Program-made: the position numbers and the translations under genes
Origin: Bacteroidales bacterium UBA3844
GTDB taxonomy: Bacteria; Bacteroidota; Bacteroidia; Bacteroidales; Paludibacteraceae
Reading direction: 5' to 3'
Length of the DNA: 64,000 nucleotides
NCBI GenBank assembly: GCA_002392915.1
Contig: DGHQ01000024.1
Coordinates: 201,234 to 265,233, forward strand
Notes under the pieces: model-generated
The model's input: the letters and a program-made list of their open reading frames with translations, nothing else
Database searches by the model: none
What the model was told of the DNA's origin: nothing
In this document: one piece after another, positions 36,812-45,795 of the stretch
Layout: every line of letters starts with the position of its first letter
How positions within the stretch are numbered: the stretch's first letter is position 1

Positions 36812-37312
36812 TTATTTCAAAAGTTTTTCAAAAAGACTCCAGTCGACATCCCTCGCGTCTACTCTATATTTAGCCTTTTCATAGAAAGGGACTCTTTTGG
36901 CAAGAGACTCCCTAATATACTCAAGCATCTCCTCGTCGCTCTTGTCCTTAAGAAGCGGACGCTCATTCTTGGCAGTGCGGAGATATTCGAAAAGCACCTC
37001 GGCGCTTGCCTCCAGATAGACAGTGTCGCCCATAGCGTTCATAATCTCCATATTGTCGAAGAAACATGGAGTACCACCTCCGGCTGAAATCACAACGTCC
37101 TCAAACTCAGACACTTCTTTGAGCATATTATGTTCAATCTTACGGAAGCCCTCCTCTCCCCTATCCTTGAAGATTTGTGAGATACTCTTAAACTGACGCT
37201 GCTCTATATAGACGTCCAAATCCTTAAAATCCAAGTTATATTTCTCCGCCAACATCTTGCCGTAGGTAGTCTTTCCGCTACCCATATAACCCACCAAGAA
37301 TATACGCTTCAT
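36812..37312 (-). CDS. aroK: Shikimate kinase
   Basis: A 166-residue kinase that phosphorylates shikimate at O3 in the chorismate pathway. It has Walker A GYMGSGKTT, the shikimate-binding DLDVYIE, the GAGGG-type loop SAGGGTP, and the lid region RTAKNERPLL. The start at 37312 gives the standard MKRIFLVGYMG; the longer frame from 37456 adds 48 unrelated residues and crosses the -7 box. Confidence 0.95.
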   Translation of the reverse strand: MKRIFLVGYMGSGKTTYGKMLAEKYNLDFKDLDVYIEQRQFKSISQIFKDRGEEGFRKIEHNMLKEVSEFEDVVISAGGGTPCFFDNMEIMNAMGDTVYLEASAEVLFEYLRTAKNERPLLKDKSDEEMLEYIRESLAKRVPFYEKAKYRVDARDVDWSLFEKLLK

Positions 37313-37335
37313 TATCAATTTATAATTAGACGGTG

Positions 37336-37343
37336 CAAAATTA
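37336..37343 (-). promoter_or_regulatory. -7 box of aroK-guaA
   Basis: On the minus strand TAATTTTG followed by C lies 23 bases before the aroK ATG. No clear TTTG is seen at -33. Confidence 0.45.
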
Positions 37344-37503
37344 TACTTTTTTTGGATATTTATGGTGTATTTGCAAGTTTGATTTGCGTTTGTCCCGTGC
37401 TCTTTCTGCTTTTGCGACGTACCAACATTATAGTATGATATTTCACGAAATTCCACAATTGTTAAAAATCTTTAAAACAAAGAAAAAAAATGCATCATAT
37501 TTG

Positions 37504-37534
37504 TTTGCTAATAAATACGCAGCTATTAATTTTG
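37504..37534 (+). promoter_or_regulatory. Promoter of the hcp gene
   Basis: TTTG (37504-37507), a 19-base spacer and TAATTTTG (37527-37534) match the consensus exactly. It implies an untranslated leader of about 95 bases. Confidence 0.75.
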
Positions 37535-37637
37535 CAACAAACAATTACGGTAACAGGAGAAAGCTACTTGCATGACAGGATTAGTTTTTGCGAAAGTTTC
37601 GTATGTTTAGTTATTAATTCATTAAATTTTAAGTATT

Positions 37638-38030
37638 ATGGCATTTAGATCATCTTTGAATCTAGGCGGAAAAGAGTACGATGTGCTCGAGTGTAATTAT
37701 TCTCTAAAGCGTGACGTTGATTCAAAAGGACGTCCATCATCCAACATTTACGGAGGCAAAATCACAGTCAGAGTTGAGTCGACAGAGGACACTACCATTT
37801 TAGAGACAATGGTAAACCAGTTCAAGCCGTTCAACGGAAGCGTTGTGTTCAAGAAAGGAGACGAGGAGGGTATGATGAAGGAGCTTACTTTCGAGAACGC
37901 CTACATCATCGAGTTTGCCGAGGGCATCGATATCGTCGGCACAGCGCCTATGTCAATTTGTATCACTATTTCTGCGCAGACCATCAAGATCGGTGGAGCA
38001 GAATATGAGGAGAATTGGCCAAAGGCTTAA
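37638..38030 (+). CDS. T6SS tube protein Hcp/TssD (Bacteroidales subtype iii)
   Basis: A 130-residue protein with the typical Bacteroidales Hcp sequence (MAFRSSLNLGGKEYDVLECN, YSLKRDVDSKGRPSSNIYGGK). It stacks as hexameric rings to form the inner tube carrying the VgrG spike, and may carry small effectors. It has a strong promoter upstream and its own terminator, fitting a protein made in large amounts. No sheath, baseplate or membrane-complex genes are in the window. Confidence 0.9.
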   Translation: MAFRSSLNLGGKEYDVLECNYSLKRDVDSKGRPSSNIYGGKITVRVESTEDTTILETMVNQFKPFNGSVVFKKGDEEGMMKELTFENAYIIEFAEGIDIVGTAPMSICITISAQTIKIGGAEYEENWPKA

Positions 38031-38040
38031 TGAAAACTGA

Positions 38041-38070
38041 GGAGAGGGCTAGTTTAGGCCTTCTCCTTTT
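38041..38070 (+). terminator. Terminator of hcp
   Basis: GGAGAGGGC (38041-38049) pairs with GCCTTCTCC (38058-38066), with one G-U pair, followed by TTTT. Confidence 0.75.
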
Positions 38071-38111
38071 ATTGTTGATTAATAAATTGTTTTAATTTTG
38101 GTTGTTGAGTT

Positions 38112-38173
38112 GAGGATTCCAAAGGGCGGAACACCCTTATTCCCTTCTCTTCTGCGAGTTCGCAAGAACGAGC
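38112..38173 (-). repeat. Dispersed hairpin element, copy D
   Basis: GAGGATTCCAAAGGGCGGAA then CACCCTTATTCCCTTCTC, followed by TCTGCGAGTTCGCAAGAACG, is the best preserved copy in reverse. Read on the minus strand the stem has one U-G pair. It separates hcp from vgrG. Confidence 0.75.
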
Positions 38174-38320
38174 AGTCAATAAATAAATTTTTGTTTTAAT
38201 ATAGCAAAATCAATCACATAGCAAATTTGGCAATCAAAACTTAAACGGTTTCTAAATAGCCAATGAATTGTTTGACAGTTTTTCAGGGTTAGAACAATAT
38301 AAAAATAGAAAAATAATTAA

Positions 38321-40189
38321 ATGTCACAGAATTTGAATCCCGTACAACCGAAAGTGTTGCTCGACGGGGAAAATATACCTTTTGAATCACTGGTCTTGGA
38401 GCAAAGTATGAATTCATGCCACCGCTTCGAAGTGGTGTGTGAGTTCATGTCACAGGACGAGATGTGGCAGCAGACACCACAGAAATTCATGAATCGTATA
38501 GGCTCGCGAGCATTGATCACGTTCGAGCACCGAGAGTCTGGCACACCGTACGAATTTTCAGGATGGGTGACTGATGTCCGCATAGACGCATGGGAAAGTG
38601 AGCCTGACTTCTATCTGGTGAACCACAGGAGCAATCGCGTACATATAATAGGAGAAGGTGATATTGTGAAGCTGAACGGATCACGTGGAATGGATTCGTT
38701 TGTCGACAGCCAATTGAAATCAATAGTGACGCTGGCGACGCAGAATGCAGGCATCTCATTGGATTGTGAACCGAACTTCAACGGTGTAATACCATACGTG
38801 ATGCGCTATCAGGAGAGTGTGTTCGAATTCCTCAACAGATTGTCGAGCACATATAATGAGATGTTTTTTTATGACGGGAAGACTCTCGTTTTCGGACAGC
38901 CAAAAAAATCACCAGAAGTGGCATTGACCTTCGACCACGACGTGTTCAGCCTCTGCACACGTGCGTCAGCGGTTCCCAGCAACGTTGCGGCATACGAGTA
39001 TATCCATGAGTCCGACAGGCAGGTGAGTGTGGAGGGGACGAAAGACTCAGGAGCCGGACTTCTTTCAGACATCAAAAAACGAGCCGACCGACTGTATGAC
39101 GACCAAGAGCTGGTGGCAAGCGCGTCGCCAGTGACATCCGACACCGACCTCAAGACATTGGCAGACAGAAAAAGCAGGACTATCGTAGGCTCGATGCTGA
39201 GTGTGGAGGGTCAGACACGCACATGCCAAGTGATGTTAGGAGGAATCGTGGAGATAATGTTTCCAAGCAAGATGAACGTTCCATCGTTGGGAAGATACCG
39301 AGTTGTGGAGATCGTCCATAAGGTGGACAAGTCCGGCAACTACAGCAACCATTTTGTAGGAACACCAGAAAAAAGAGAATTTATCACCCAGCGACACACA
39401 GGCAGCGTCAAGGCATATCCGGAGATGGCGGTGGTGAGCAGCAACAGCGACCCCAAGGGAATGGGGCGAGTGCAGGTGCAGTTCGACTGGCAGAAAAGAT
39501 CCGGCAAGTGCACCAACTGGATCCGTGTGCAGACACCTGATGCGGGAGGTAGCGGCATGACAAACCGTGGAATGGTGTTCGTTCCGGAAGTGGGAGATCA
39601 GGTGATGGTCGGTTTTGAATACGGAGATCCTAGCCGCCCATACGTCACTGGCAGTGTGTTCAGCGGAAGCAATGGAAAAGGTGGAGGCTCAGGCAATACC
39701 ACAAAAAGCATCATTACCAAGAGCGGTCATCAGATAGTGTTTAAAGACGACGACAACGATTGGGGAATCACCATCTCCGACAAAAACGGCAACGTCATCA
39801 AATTTGATACGAAAGGCAAAAATATACAGGTGTCGGCAGGGGAGACCATCTCTTTGCTTGCCAACAATGTCACTATCGATGCATCGCAAACGGTGTCGAT
39901 AAACGCTGGAGAAGACATTGTCCTGAACGCAAGCAAAAGCTTGAGCTCATATTCGGATGAGAATATATCTTTTATGGCTGGCGAGGATGTCTCTGTGTCT
40001 GCAAAAAACATCACAACGACAGCATCAGAAAATTCCAAACATAATGCCGACACTCTATCTCTATTGACAGAAACCGAAATAGAGATGACTTCAAAGAAAG
40101 TCGGAATCGACAGTTCCAAGGAAAATCTCGTCCTTTCCACAGGCGGCGACGTGGAAACAAAAGCTAAGGGTAAAGTCAATTTGTTCTAA
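38321..40189 (+). CDS. T6SS spike protein VgrG (TssI)
   Basis: A 622-residue VgrG. Residues 1 to about 350 correspond to the gp27-like hub (VLLDGENIPFESLVLEQSMN; FEFLNRLSSTYNEMFFYDGK). About 370-450 is the gp5 OB-fold (GRVQVQFDWQKRSGKCTNWI; RPYVTGSVFSG). The rest is a repetitive beta-helix needle (NNVTIDASQTVSINAGEDIV and related repeats). It forms the trimeric tip that carries the PAAR-like effector encoded two genes downstream. Confidence 0.94.
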   Translation: MSQNLNPVQPKVLLDGENIPFESLVLEQSMNSCHRFEVVCEFMSQDEMWQQTPQKFMNRIGSRALITFEHRESGTPYEFSGWVTDVRIDAWESEPDFYLVNHRSNRVHIIGEGDIVKLNGSRGMDSFVDSQLKSIVTLATQNAGISLDCEPNFNGVIPYVMRYQESVFEFLNRLSSTYNEMFFYDGKTLVFGQPKKSPEVALTFDHDVFSLCTRASAVPSNVAAYEYIHESDRQVSVEGTKDSGAGLLSDIKKRADRLYDDQELVASASPVTSDTDLKTLADRKSRTIVGSMLSVEGQTRTCQVMLGGIVEIMFPSKMNVPSLGRYRVVEIVHKVDKSGNYSNHFVGTPEKREFITQRHTGSVKAYPEMAVVSSNSDPKGMGRVQVQFDWQKRSGKCTNWIRVQTPDAGGSGMTNRGMVFVPEVGDQVMVGFEYGDPSRPYVTGSVFSGSNGKGGGSGNTTKSIITKSGHQIVFKDDDNDWGITISDKNGNVIKFDTKGKNIQVSAGETISLLANNVTIDASQTVSINAGEDIVLNASKSLSSYSDENISFMAGEDVSVSAKNITTTASENSKHNADTLSLLTETEIEMTSKKVGIDSSKENLVLSTGGDVETKAKGKVNLF

Positions 40190-40211
40190 TTGTTTTTAAA
40201 GCGGATACAAC

Positions 40212-41054
40212 ATGAAAATAGAGTTGAAAACAGATACATCGGCAAAGGAATATTCCGTGGAGAAACGCATCGAACTCATGGATGCGCAACACGAGGAGAC
40301 CCAAGTCGTAGTATATACGGAAGATTTGACCGTCACCGTCGACAATAGCCAGCCACAGGAGATAATAGCCAAAGTGGAGAGAAGCAACGTGAAGAAAGAT
40401 GGAAAAGCGTTTCCTCAAAACCCCATCGACCATTATTTCATCAAATCAGGTGAAGCATTAAACAAACTTGATCTGCTGCTATCAGCGGATGGCAGAATTA
40501 TAAAAGTGGTGAACAGAGATAAGATTCTAAAGAATTGGGAATACACAAAAATATATCTTGACAACTATTTTGTCAGCGAAGACGGACACGTGGAGTCGAC
40601 GATAAAAGGGTGGACAAAACAGATTGACTCCGTAATAAAAGATGAAGAGAAGTATATGCATTCCGTCGAAAACGATTTGCTATACAACCGCTTCTTCTCT
40701 GGCTATTGGCTTGATTACGGAGAGGATAATCAACTAGTTAGAAATCAAATCTTTCCTGCTATTTTTGGGGATGCGAGAACCGTGTTGACCGAAGTTTTGA
40801 CTGTATCGGAGACAGAAGGCAAAAGAAAAATTGATATAGCCGGAAGTCTGAACAGAGAAACCTCAGACATAACCGCAATAGCAGAGACATTGGGCATGGA
40901 CGAGACACAGACCGATGGTTTGACCATTAATCTGAAAGGGGTATGTCAGACCGACGAGTCCGGACTCATAGAAAAGATAGATTTGAAAGCTACAGCAGAA
41001 TTAGCAGAAAGTGACTTTAAAAGAATTTATTGTTTGATTGTAAACAGGAAATAA
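40212..41054 (+). CDS. Unknown protein between vgrG and effector; probable effector adaptor
   Basis: A 280-residue soluble protein with no signal peptide and no recognised domain. It starts 22 bases after vgrG and ends 9 bases before the effector gene. That position is where T6SS loci usually encode an adaptor or chaperone that loads the effector on VgrG. The sequence is mostly beta-strand and acidic helices (LLYNRFFSGYWLDYGEDNQL). It is not a recognisable DcrB/DUF1795 or DUF4123 protein. The adaptor role is inferred from position only. Confidence 0.7.
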   Translation: MKIELKTDTSAKEYSVEKRIELMDAQHEETQVVVYTEDLTVTVDNSQPQEIIAKVERSNVKKDGKAFPQNPIDHYFIKSGEALNKLDLLLSADGRIIKVVNRDKILKNWEYTKIYLDNYFVSEDGHVESTIKGWTKQIDSVIKDEEKYMHSVENDLLYNRFFSGYWLDYGEDNQLVRNQIFPAIFGDARTVLTEVLTVSETEGKRKIDIAGSLNRETSDITAIAETLGMDETQTDGLTINLKGVCQTDESGLIEKIDLKATAELAESDFKRIYCLIVNRK

Positions 41055-41063
41055 CAGACAGGT

Positions 41064-44000
41064 ATGGCAACGGGTGTAAAAGAAGGACAGCAGTATGTGG
41101 TGGACGGTGCAATCTTCAAATGTCAGTATGGAAGCGCACCATGTCAGATAAGGGCGATTTCAAACAAAAAGGTAACAGCTCAGAACAAACCAATTGTGAC
41201 GGATAAAGACGTCACTTTCATGATTCCAACCGCTCCTTTTGTAACATGCTCACAAAGCAAACAAGTTCCTCCTACATGTGCTTATGCAAATGGAATATGG
41301 GAAACCAAAACGACAGTGCAGCATGGCGACCAAAATGCCATCGTAGAAAAGAGCGTTATGAAATGTCCTGTTTATCAGGGAGAGATAAAATGTATATATC
41401 CAGGACAAGTACAATCCGTATCCGTGCCAGAGTTAGCTGAATTTAAGATAGAGACACTCAGTGTTTTCCCGTTGGCGATGGTTGTGTCGTATAATACTCC
41501 ATCAAAAGAAGACACTCCTCAGAAAACATCCGGAGTCAATGCCGTCTCTGCATCAAAAAAGACATTCAGAGCCGGAGAGGAGATAATCATCCATGCCTTT
41601 AAGAAAAGCAACAAAACTGAAGAACTAACCGCACCCAAACATGTCAATGTTGTTGTGTTCACGACCAAAGAGGTGGAAGAGACGAAAGGAACTGGGGAAA
41701 AAGCAAAAACAGAAAAAGTCAGGTATATTGACAAATTGATGACGTTCAAAGAGGTGTGTCCACCTTTCAAAATCAAACTCACCGACCCTGGAAAATACTC
41801 TATTGAAGCCGGGTCGGATGGCATTCTGGACGGAGACAGCAATGTCAAGGGATATAATAAGATAGACATTCAAAAGCCTTTGATAAAAGGCAAAAACATA
41901 ATTCCTCCGATGTATCCTAAATGCACTGTAGACGTGGAAATCATCAGCGGAAACAGCATCACAGGCATCAAAAAAGCTGGGGATAAAAAAACTATTTCCG
42001 ACACCGTGTATGTCAAGCAAGGAGGTTCAGCCGTATTCACTCCTGAGCTCACGTTGAATTATAATTCTGATTTTGAGTTGCTTAAATGTTCGGTCACAAA
42101 AAAGAACGGAGAAAGTGTCTTAGAGGAGGACTATAAATACGACGAGGGCGGACACAGTCTGACACTAACCCCGTCGAGCGCGGAAGTGGATTATAGAATC
42201 ACATTTTCCCTATACAAAAAGACAGATGAAACCATCGAAGAGACTCCGATGAGTGAAAAGAGCATTCTCGTCCATTCATATAATGAGGCTGTGCTTTACG
42301 CATATGTGCCTGGAGCGACCAAAGGTTCAGCAAACGGGAACACCACATTGAGAAGACCGGGAGACACTTTGATTTTCACTGTCAAACAGAAGGACGGCAA
42401 GGCGGAGGACCTTGACAAAATCGTATGGAACGTAAAAAAGGATGGCAAACTTTTTGAGAAGGACATTAAAGGCGAGATGATCCTGTACAAATTCAAGGAG
42501 GAAGGCGTATACACAATTGAAGCCGACCTGAAAGGCACGTCGCTCTCCAACGGAGGAGTGAAAGGGGATACACTTACAGATTTCGATGAAGAGTCGGTCA
42601 ATCCCGAAAACAAAAACGTGGTCGTACTTGATAAAGTGGATAAAAGGTTGGTGAATGAAGAAGGGAAAAAATCCTCTGCCAAATCCGTAAATGGAGAGAA
42701 CCCTAAAGAAAGGGTCATAACCCACAAATTGAAAATCTCACGCAATGAAGTCACAGAAGTAAGATTAGGAGCCACCAACGGCAAAAGATACGAGGGTGTG
42801 CGATACACAATCGAGCCATCATTCCTCTTTGGCGACGCGACATACAGTGATGAGAGAAACAACGTCGTATACACATGTGAAGGGGCGGATGCTAACTGTC
42901 TAAAACGAGGCATATTCCTTGCCACCAAGCCAGGCGATTATATCGTCAAAGCCACACTTAACGGCAAAGAATGTAAATCGCAGCCATTCACAATTCAGGA
43001 TGCCACATTCTCGAAATGGGAGTTCTGCGATTCGGAGAAGAAGAAAATCAGCCACATAGGCAGGAATATGACGTTCGGCATCAACGCCTCTGTGCCAGCT
43101 TGGGCACAAAATAGCAGTGATGAGAAGAAACAGAACAAGGAAATCACAGTATCAATATTTTGTAAAGGCAGAGCAATTCAGTCGTTCAAGACAAAACTCG
43201 ATGAGGCAGGAAGTTTCCATATCGACAACATAGATGTTGAAAAAGATATCATTGCAAACGCAAAAAATATCGTCTCCTTTGATGGAATTCAGGATTTAAT
43301 AATTACTTTTGTGGTGAATGATAGTCCATCGAAAATTGTGAAAGGTTTGTCTATAAGTAAAGTCGGTCATGGTTTGTTTTCAACGAAAGCGAATCTAACT
43401 GTAAAGACCAAGCCGTTTATTGACGGATATTTCGCGGATAAGAGTGGGAAGAAATTAGTCAAGATTGTGAATTATGTTGACGGAAGCAGCAACAATAAAG
43501 TGACTGCCAGACTTAATGTGTTGAATTATAGCAAGGAAAATCTTAAAAATCTAATGTTCTGCCTATACGAAAACAAGTGGGGAATAGATCCAATTGTTTT
43601 CAAGAGTGAAGACTTTAATTCTAATGAGTCAGGAATTGTAGAAATATCCATTCCTTTGAATGAAGGGAATATAAAGGAAAAAGATCACGGAGATTCAAAA
43701 CTTCCACGTCTGTTCTATTTTAAGGTGTTTGAAAGAAAAATAAGTTATAGTTTGATTGACGGTCGTCCAGTAACAACTTGGCAGATGGTTTGTGCATATC
43801 CCAAATCTCCTGGCGATCTGTACAACTACAATGTGCAAGCAGAGATGTCAGCGGTTCAGAACGAAGCTTTGAAAGAATTGTCGGAAAATGTTGCTGGCAA
43901 AGACTACAATTCCGACAAACTTAATACTGCCCGCAGCTATTATTACCAATTAAAGATCTCCAAACAATCGGAAGAAAGCAAGAAGTATGTCAACTCATAT

Positions 44001-45794
44001 AACTCTTTGGCTCCTGTGGTGGTAGGAGAAGATTGGGAGAAGGAGGAGAAGAAGGAGGAGAAAGGATGCAAGTGTCCGAGATGCAATGAAGATGCGGAAG
44101 AATTGGCAAAAAGATTGAAAAAAATGTTTGTTAAAGCCAGTTCAGACGCGATCAAGACAGTCGCAGAAACATATTGCAAGTACCAGCGTAGATTCGGCAT
44201 GGATTCGTGTTGGATCAAAGCTCATTTTTTCGCACAAGTATATGTGGAAAGCTCTTCTTTGACTGGCAAAACAGAAAGCATGGATTTTAGTGCAAAAAAT
44301 CTTTTTATAGGCAAACCTAATTTGTCATATTTCAAAGGGAAGTGGGAAAGATGTAAAAAATATGGTAGAATTTCACAAAAGAAGAAAAATGGCATATATG
44401 ATGATTTGCCTGAAGACAAACAAGATTGTAAGGATTTCCATAAAGCGGAACAAAGAGAAATAGCAAATCTTGCTTATGGAACAAGAAATGGCAATGAAGG
44501 AGGAGAAGACGGTTGGAACTATAGAGGAAGAGGTCTTATCCAGTTGACTGGTAAAGGTACGTATGGAGATGTTGGCAAGATAATGAAAGTGTTTGGCATG
44601 GACAAAGAAGGTTTTGAATGCGATTTGGTAAACAACAGAGATTTAGTCGCTTCCAATTTGGAATTGGCAGTTGTTGCATCTATGGCTTATTTCCACTATA
44701 AGAATTGCAATATGCATAGTCTTTGTAATGGCAACATGAATGTCAACGAAATAAGCAAACAAGTCGGGCAGAACGATTGGGCCGCAAGAAAGTTAGCCTT
44801 CGACGGCATCCAAAAAGATGAAAACGGAAATGAGACGAAAGATGACAGATGTACCGAAAAGATATTTGAATTGGACAAATGTGATTGGGATAAGATTGAC
44901 TGTCCAGATGATGTCCCTTCCTACCATACTTTCTTTGGTGGCCGTGTGGAAAAACATATCCCTAAGGGATGTGACGAAAAAACAGCAACTCACTATATCT
45001 TCTATTATCATAAAGAAGATGGAGTTTGCGTGGAAATTTGCAGAAGAACAATTGAGAAAAATGATGGGCTGTATAAAATGACTTGTGTACAAAAGAAAAA
45101 TGCAATAGTTCCTGATGAGAAGACAATCAAAAAAGACAATATTAGGACATGGAAATACTCAAGTCTATTCGAGGATGGGAAAAAGCCAGAAAAAGTTGAT
45201 GGGGACATCATTTATTTTATGCCCAATGGTGACAGAATTGTGAACGGGAAATATGGCTCCTATAAATATTCGAAATGTGGTGATGTGATAGAATTGGTCA
45301 GGATAGACGAAGGATGTACAGGAGGGCTTTTCCAATTCAACAAAGAGGGAGTGAAACTATATTATCAGATAGATACCAGCCAAACCGTTCGCTTCTATAG
45401 TGATCCGAACACATTCGCCATCTTGATTGGTATTTTGGCAGAATTAGGCGCCAATACAGAATATGATGTCAAATTCAAGGGCACAGGAAATGCAGAGATC
45501 TATGGTACTGGTTACCCAAGTCAAACTCATGTGAATGGCATGTCTTTGGATTTTTGTTATAGTGACGATAAGGAAGATCCCGACGAGGTGAAATTAGCCA
45601 AGGATATTGCATTGTTGAAAGCAGGAATTAAATTCAAATGTAAAACGAGGTATACTGGAACACGGGAGGAAAGAAAAGGTGGTCGTGAGACATACTCATC
45701 AAAGCCCCAAGGAGACCAATACCATAATGACCATATCCATTTGGGGCCATTCGACCAAGAATATAACAAACCAACGATAATAAATGAAAAATAA
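41064..45794 (+). CDS. T6SS effector: PAAR-like DUF4280, GH19-like and LAS metallopeptidase domains
   Basis: A 1576-residue effector with no signal peptide. Residues about 8-115 are a PAAR-like DUF4280 tip (VVDGAIFKCQYGSAPCQI and further cysteines) that should cap VgrG. Residues about 150-1000 are tandem Ig-like segments. About 1020-1270 is a GH19-like lysozyme/chitinase domain: HFFAQVYVESSS with probable catalytic Glu1062, and the family hallmark YRGRGLIQLTG (1153-1163). The C-terminal 110 residues form a LAS-type metallopeptidase with HVNGMSLD (His1489, Asp1496) and HNDHIH (His1557/His1559), as in M15/M74 murein peptidases. Both activities target peptidoglycan. The next gene overlaps or abuts and probably encodes immunity. 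Confidence 0.88.
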   Translation: MATGVKEGQQYVVDGAIFKCQYGSAPCQIRAISNKKVTAQNKPIVTDKDVTFMIPTAPFVTCSQSKQVPPTCAYANGIWETKTTVQHGDQNAIVEKSVMKCPVYQGEIKCIYPGQVQSVSVPELAEFKIETLSVFPLAMVVSYNTPSKEDTPQKTSGVNAVSASKKTFRAGEEIIIHAFKKSNKTEELTAPKHVNVVVFTTKEVEETKGTGEKAKTEKVRYIDKLMTFKEVCPPFKIKLTDPGKYSIEAGSDGILDGDSNVKGYNKIDIQKPLIKGKNIIPPMYPKCTVDVEIISGNSITGIKKAGDKKTISDTVYVKQGGSAVFTPELTLNYNSDFELLKCSVTKKNGESVLEEDYKYDEGGHSLTLTPSSAEVDYRITFSLYKKTDETIEETPMSEKSILVHSYNEAVLYAYVPGATKGSANGNTTLRRPGDTLIFTVKQKDGKAEDLDKIVWNVKKDGKLFEKDIKGEMILYKFKEEGVYTIEADLKGTSLSNGGVKGDTLTDFDEESVNPENKNVVVLDKVDKRLVNEEGKKSSAKSVNGENPKERVITHKLKISRNEVTEVRLGATNGKRYEGVRYTIEPSFLFGDATYSDERNNVVYTCEGADANCLKRGIFLATKPGDYIVKATLNGKECKSQPFTIQDATFSKWEFCDSEKKKISHIGRNMTFGINASVPAWAQNSSDEKKQNKEITVSIFCKGRAIQSFKTKLDEAGSFHIDNIDVEKDIIANAKNIVSFDGIQDLIITFVVNDSPSKIVKGLSISKVGHGLFSTKANLTVKTKPFIDGYFADKSGKKLVKIVNYVDGSSNNKVTARLNVLNYSKENLKNLMFCLYENKWGIDPIVFKSEDFNSNESGIVEISIPLNEGNIKEKDHGDSKLPRLFYFKVFERKISYSLIDGRPVTTWQMVCAYPKSPGDLYNYNVQAEMSAVQNEALKELSENVAGKDYNSDKLNTARSYYYQLKISKQSEESKKYVNSYNSLAPVVVGEDWEKEEKKEEKGCKCPRCNEDAEELAKRLKKMFVKASSDAIKTVAETYCKYQRRFGMDSCWIKAHFFAQVYVESSSLTGKTESMDFSAKNLFIGKPNLSYFKGKWERCKKYGRISQKKKNGIYDDLPEDKQDCKDFHKAEQREIANLAYGTRNGNEGGEDGWNYRGRGLIQLTGKGTYGDVGKIMKVFGMDKEGFECDLVNNRDLVASNLELAVVASMAYFHYKNCNMHSLCNGNMNVNEISKQVGQNDWAARKLAFDGIQKDENGNETKDDRCTEKIFELDKCDWDKIDCPDDVPSYHTFFGGRVEKHIPKGCDEKTATHYIFYYHKEDGVCVEICRRTIEKNDGLYKMTCVQKKNAIVPDEKTIKKDNIRTWKYSSLFEDGKKPEKVDGDIIYFMPNGDRIVNGKYGSYKYSKCGDVIELVRIDEGCTGGLFQFNKEGVKLYYQIDTSQTVRFYSDPNTFAILIGILAELGANTEYDVKFKGTGNAEIYGTGYPSQTHVNGMSLDFCYSDDKEDPDEVKLAKDIALLKAGIKFKCKTRYTGTREERKGGRETYSSKPQGDQYHNDHIHLGPFDQEYNKPTIINEK

Positions 45795-45795
45795 T

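Noticed and set aside
37313..37456. 48-residue N-terminal extension of shikimate kinase
   Set aside because: Not part of the family, and it crosses the -7 box.
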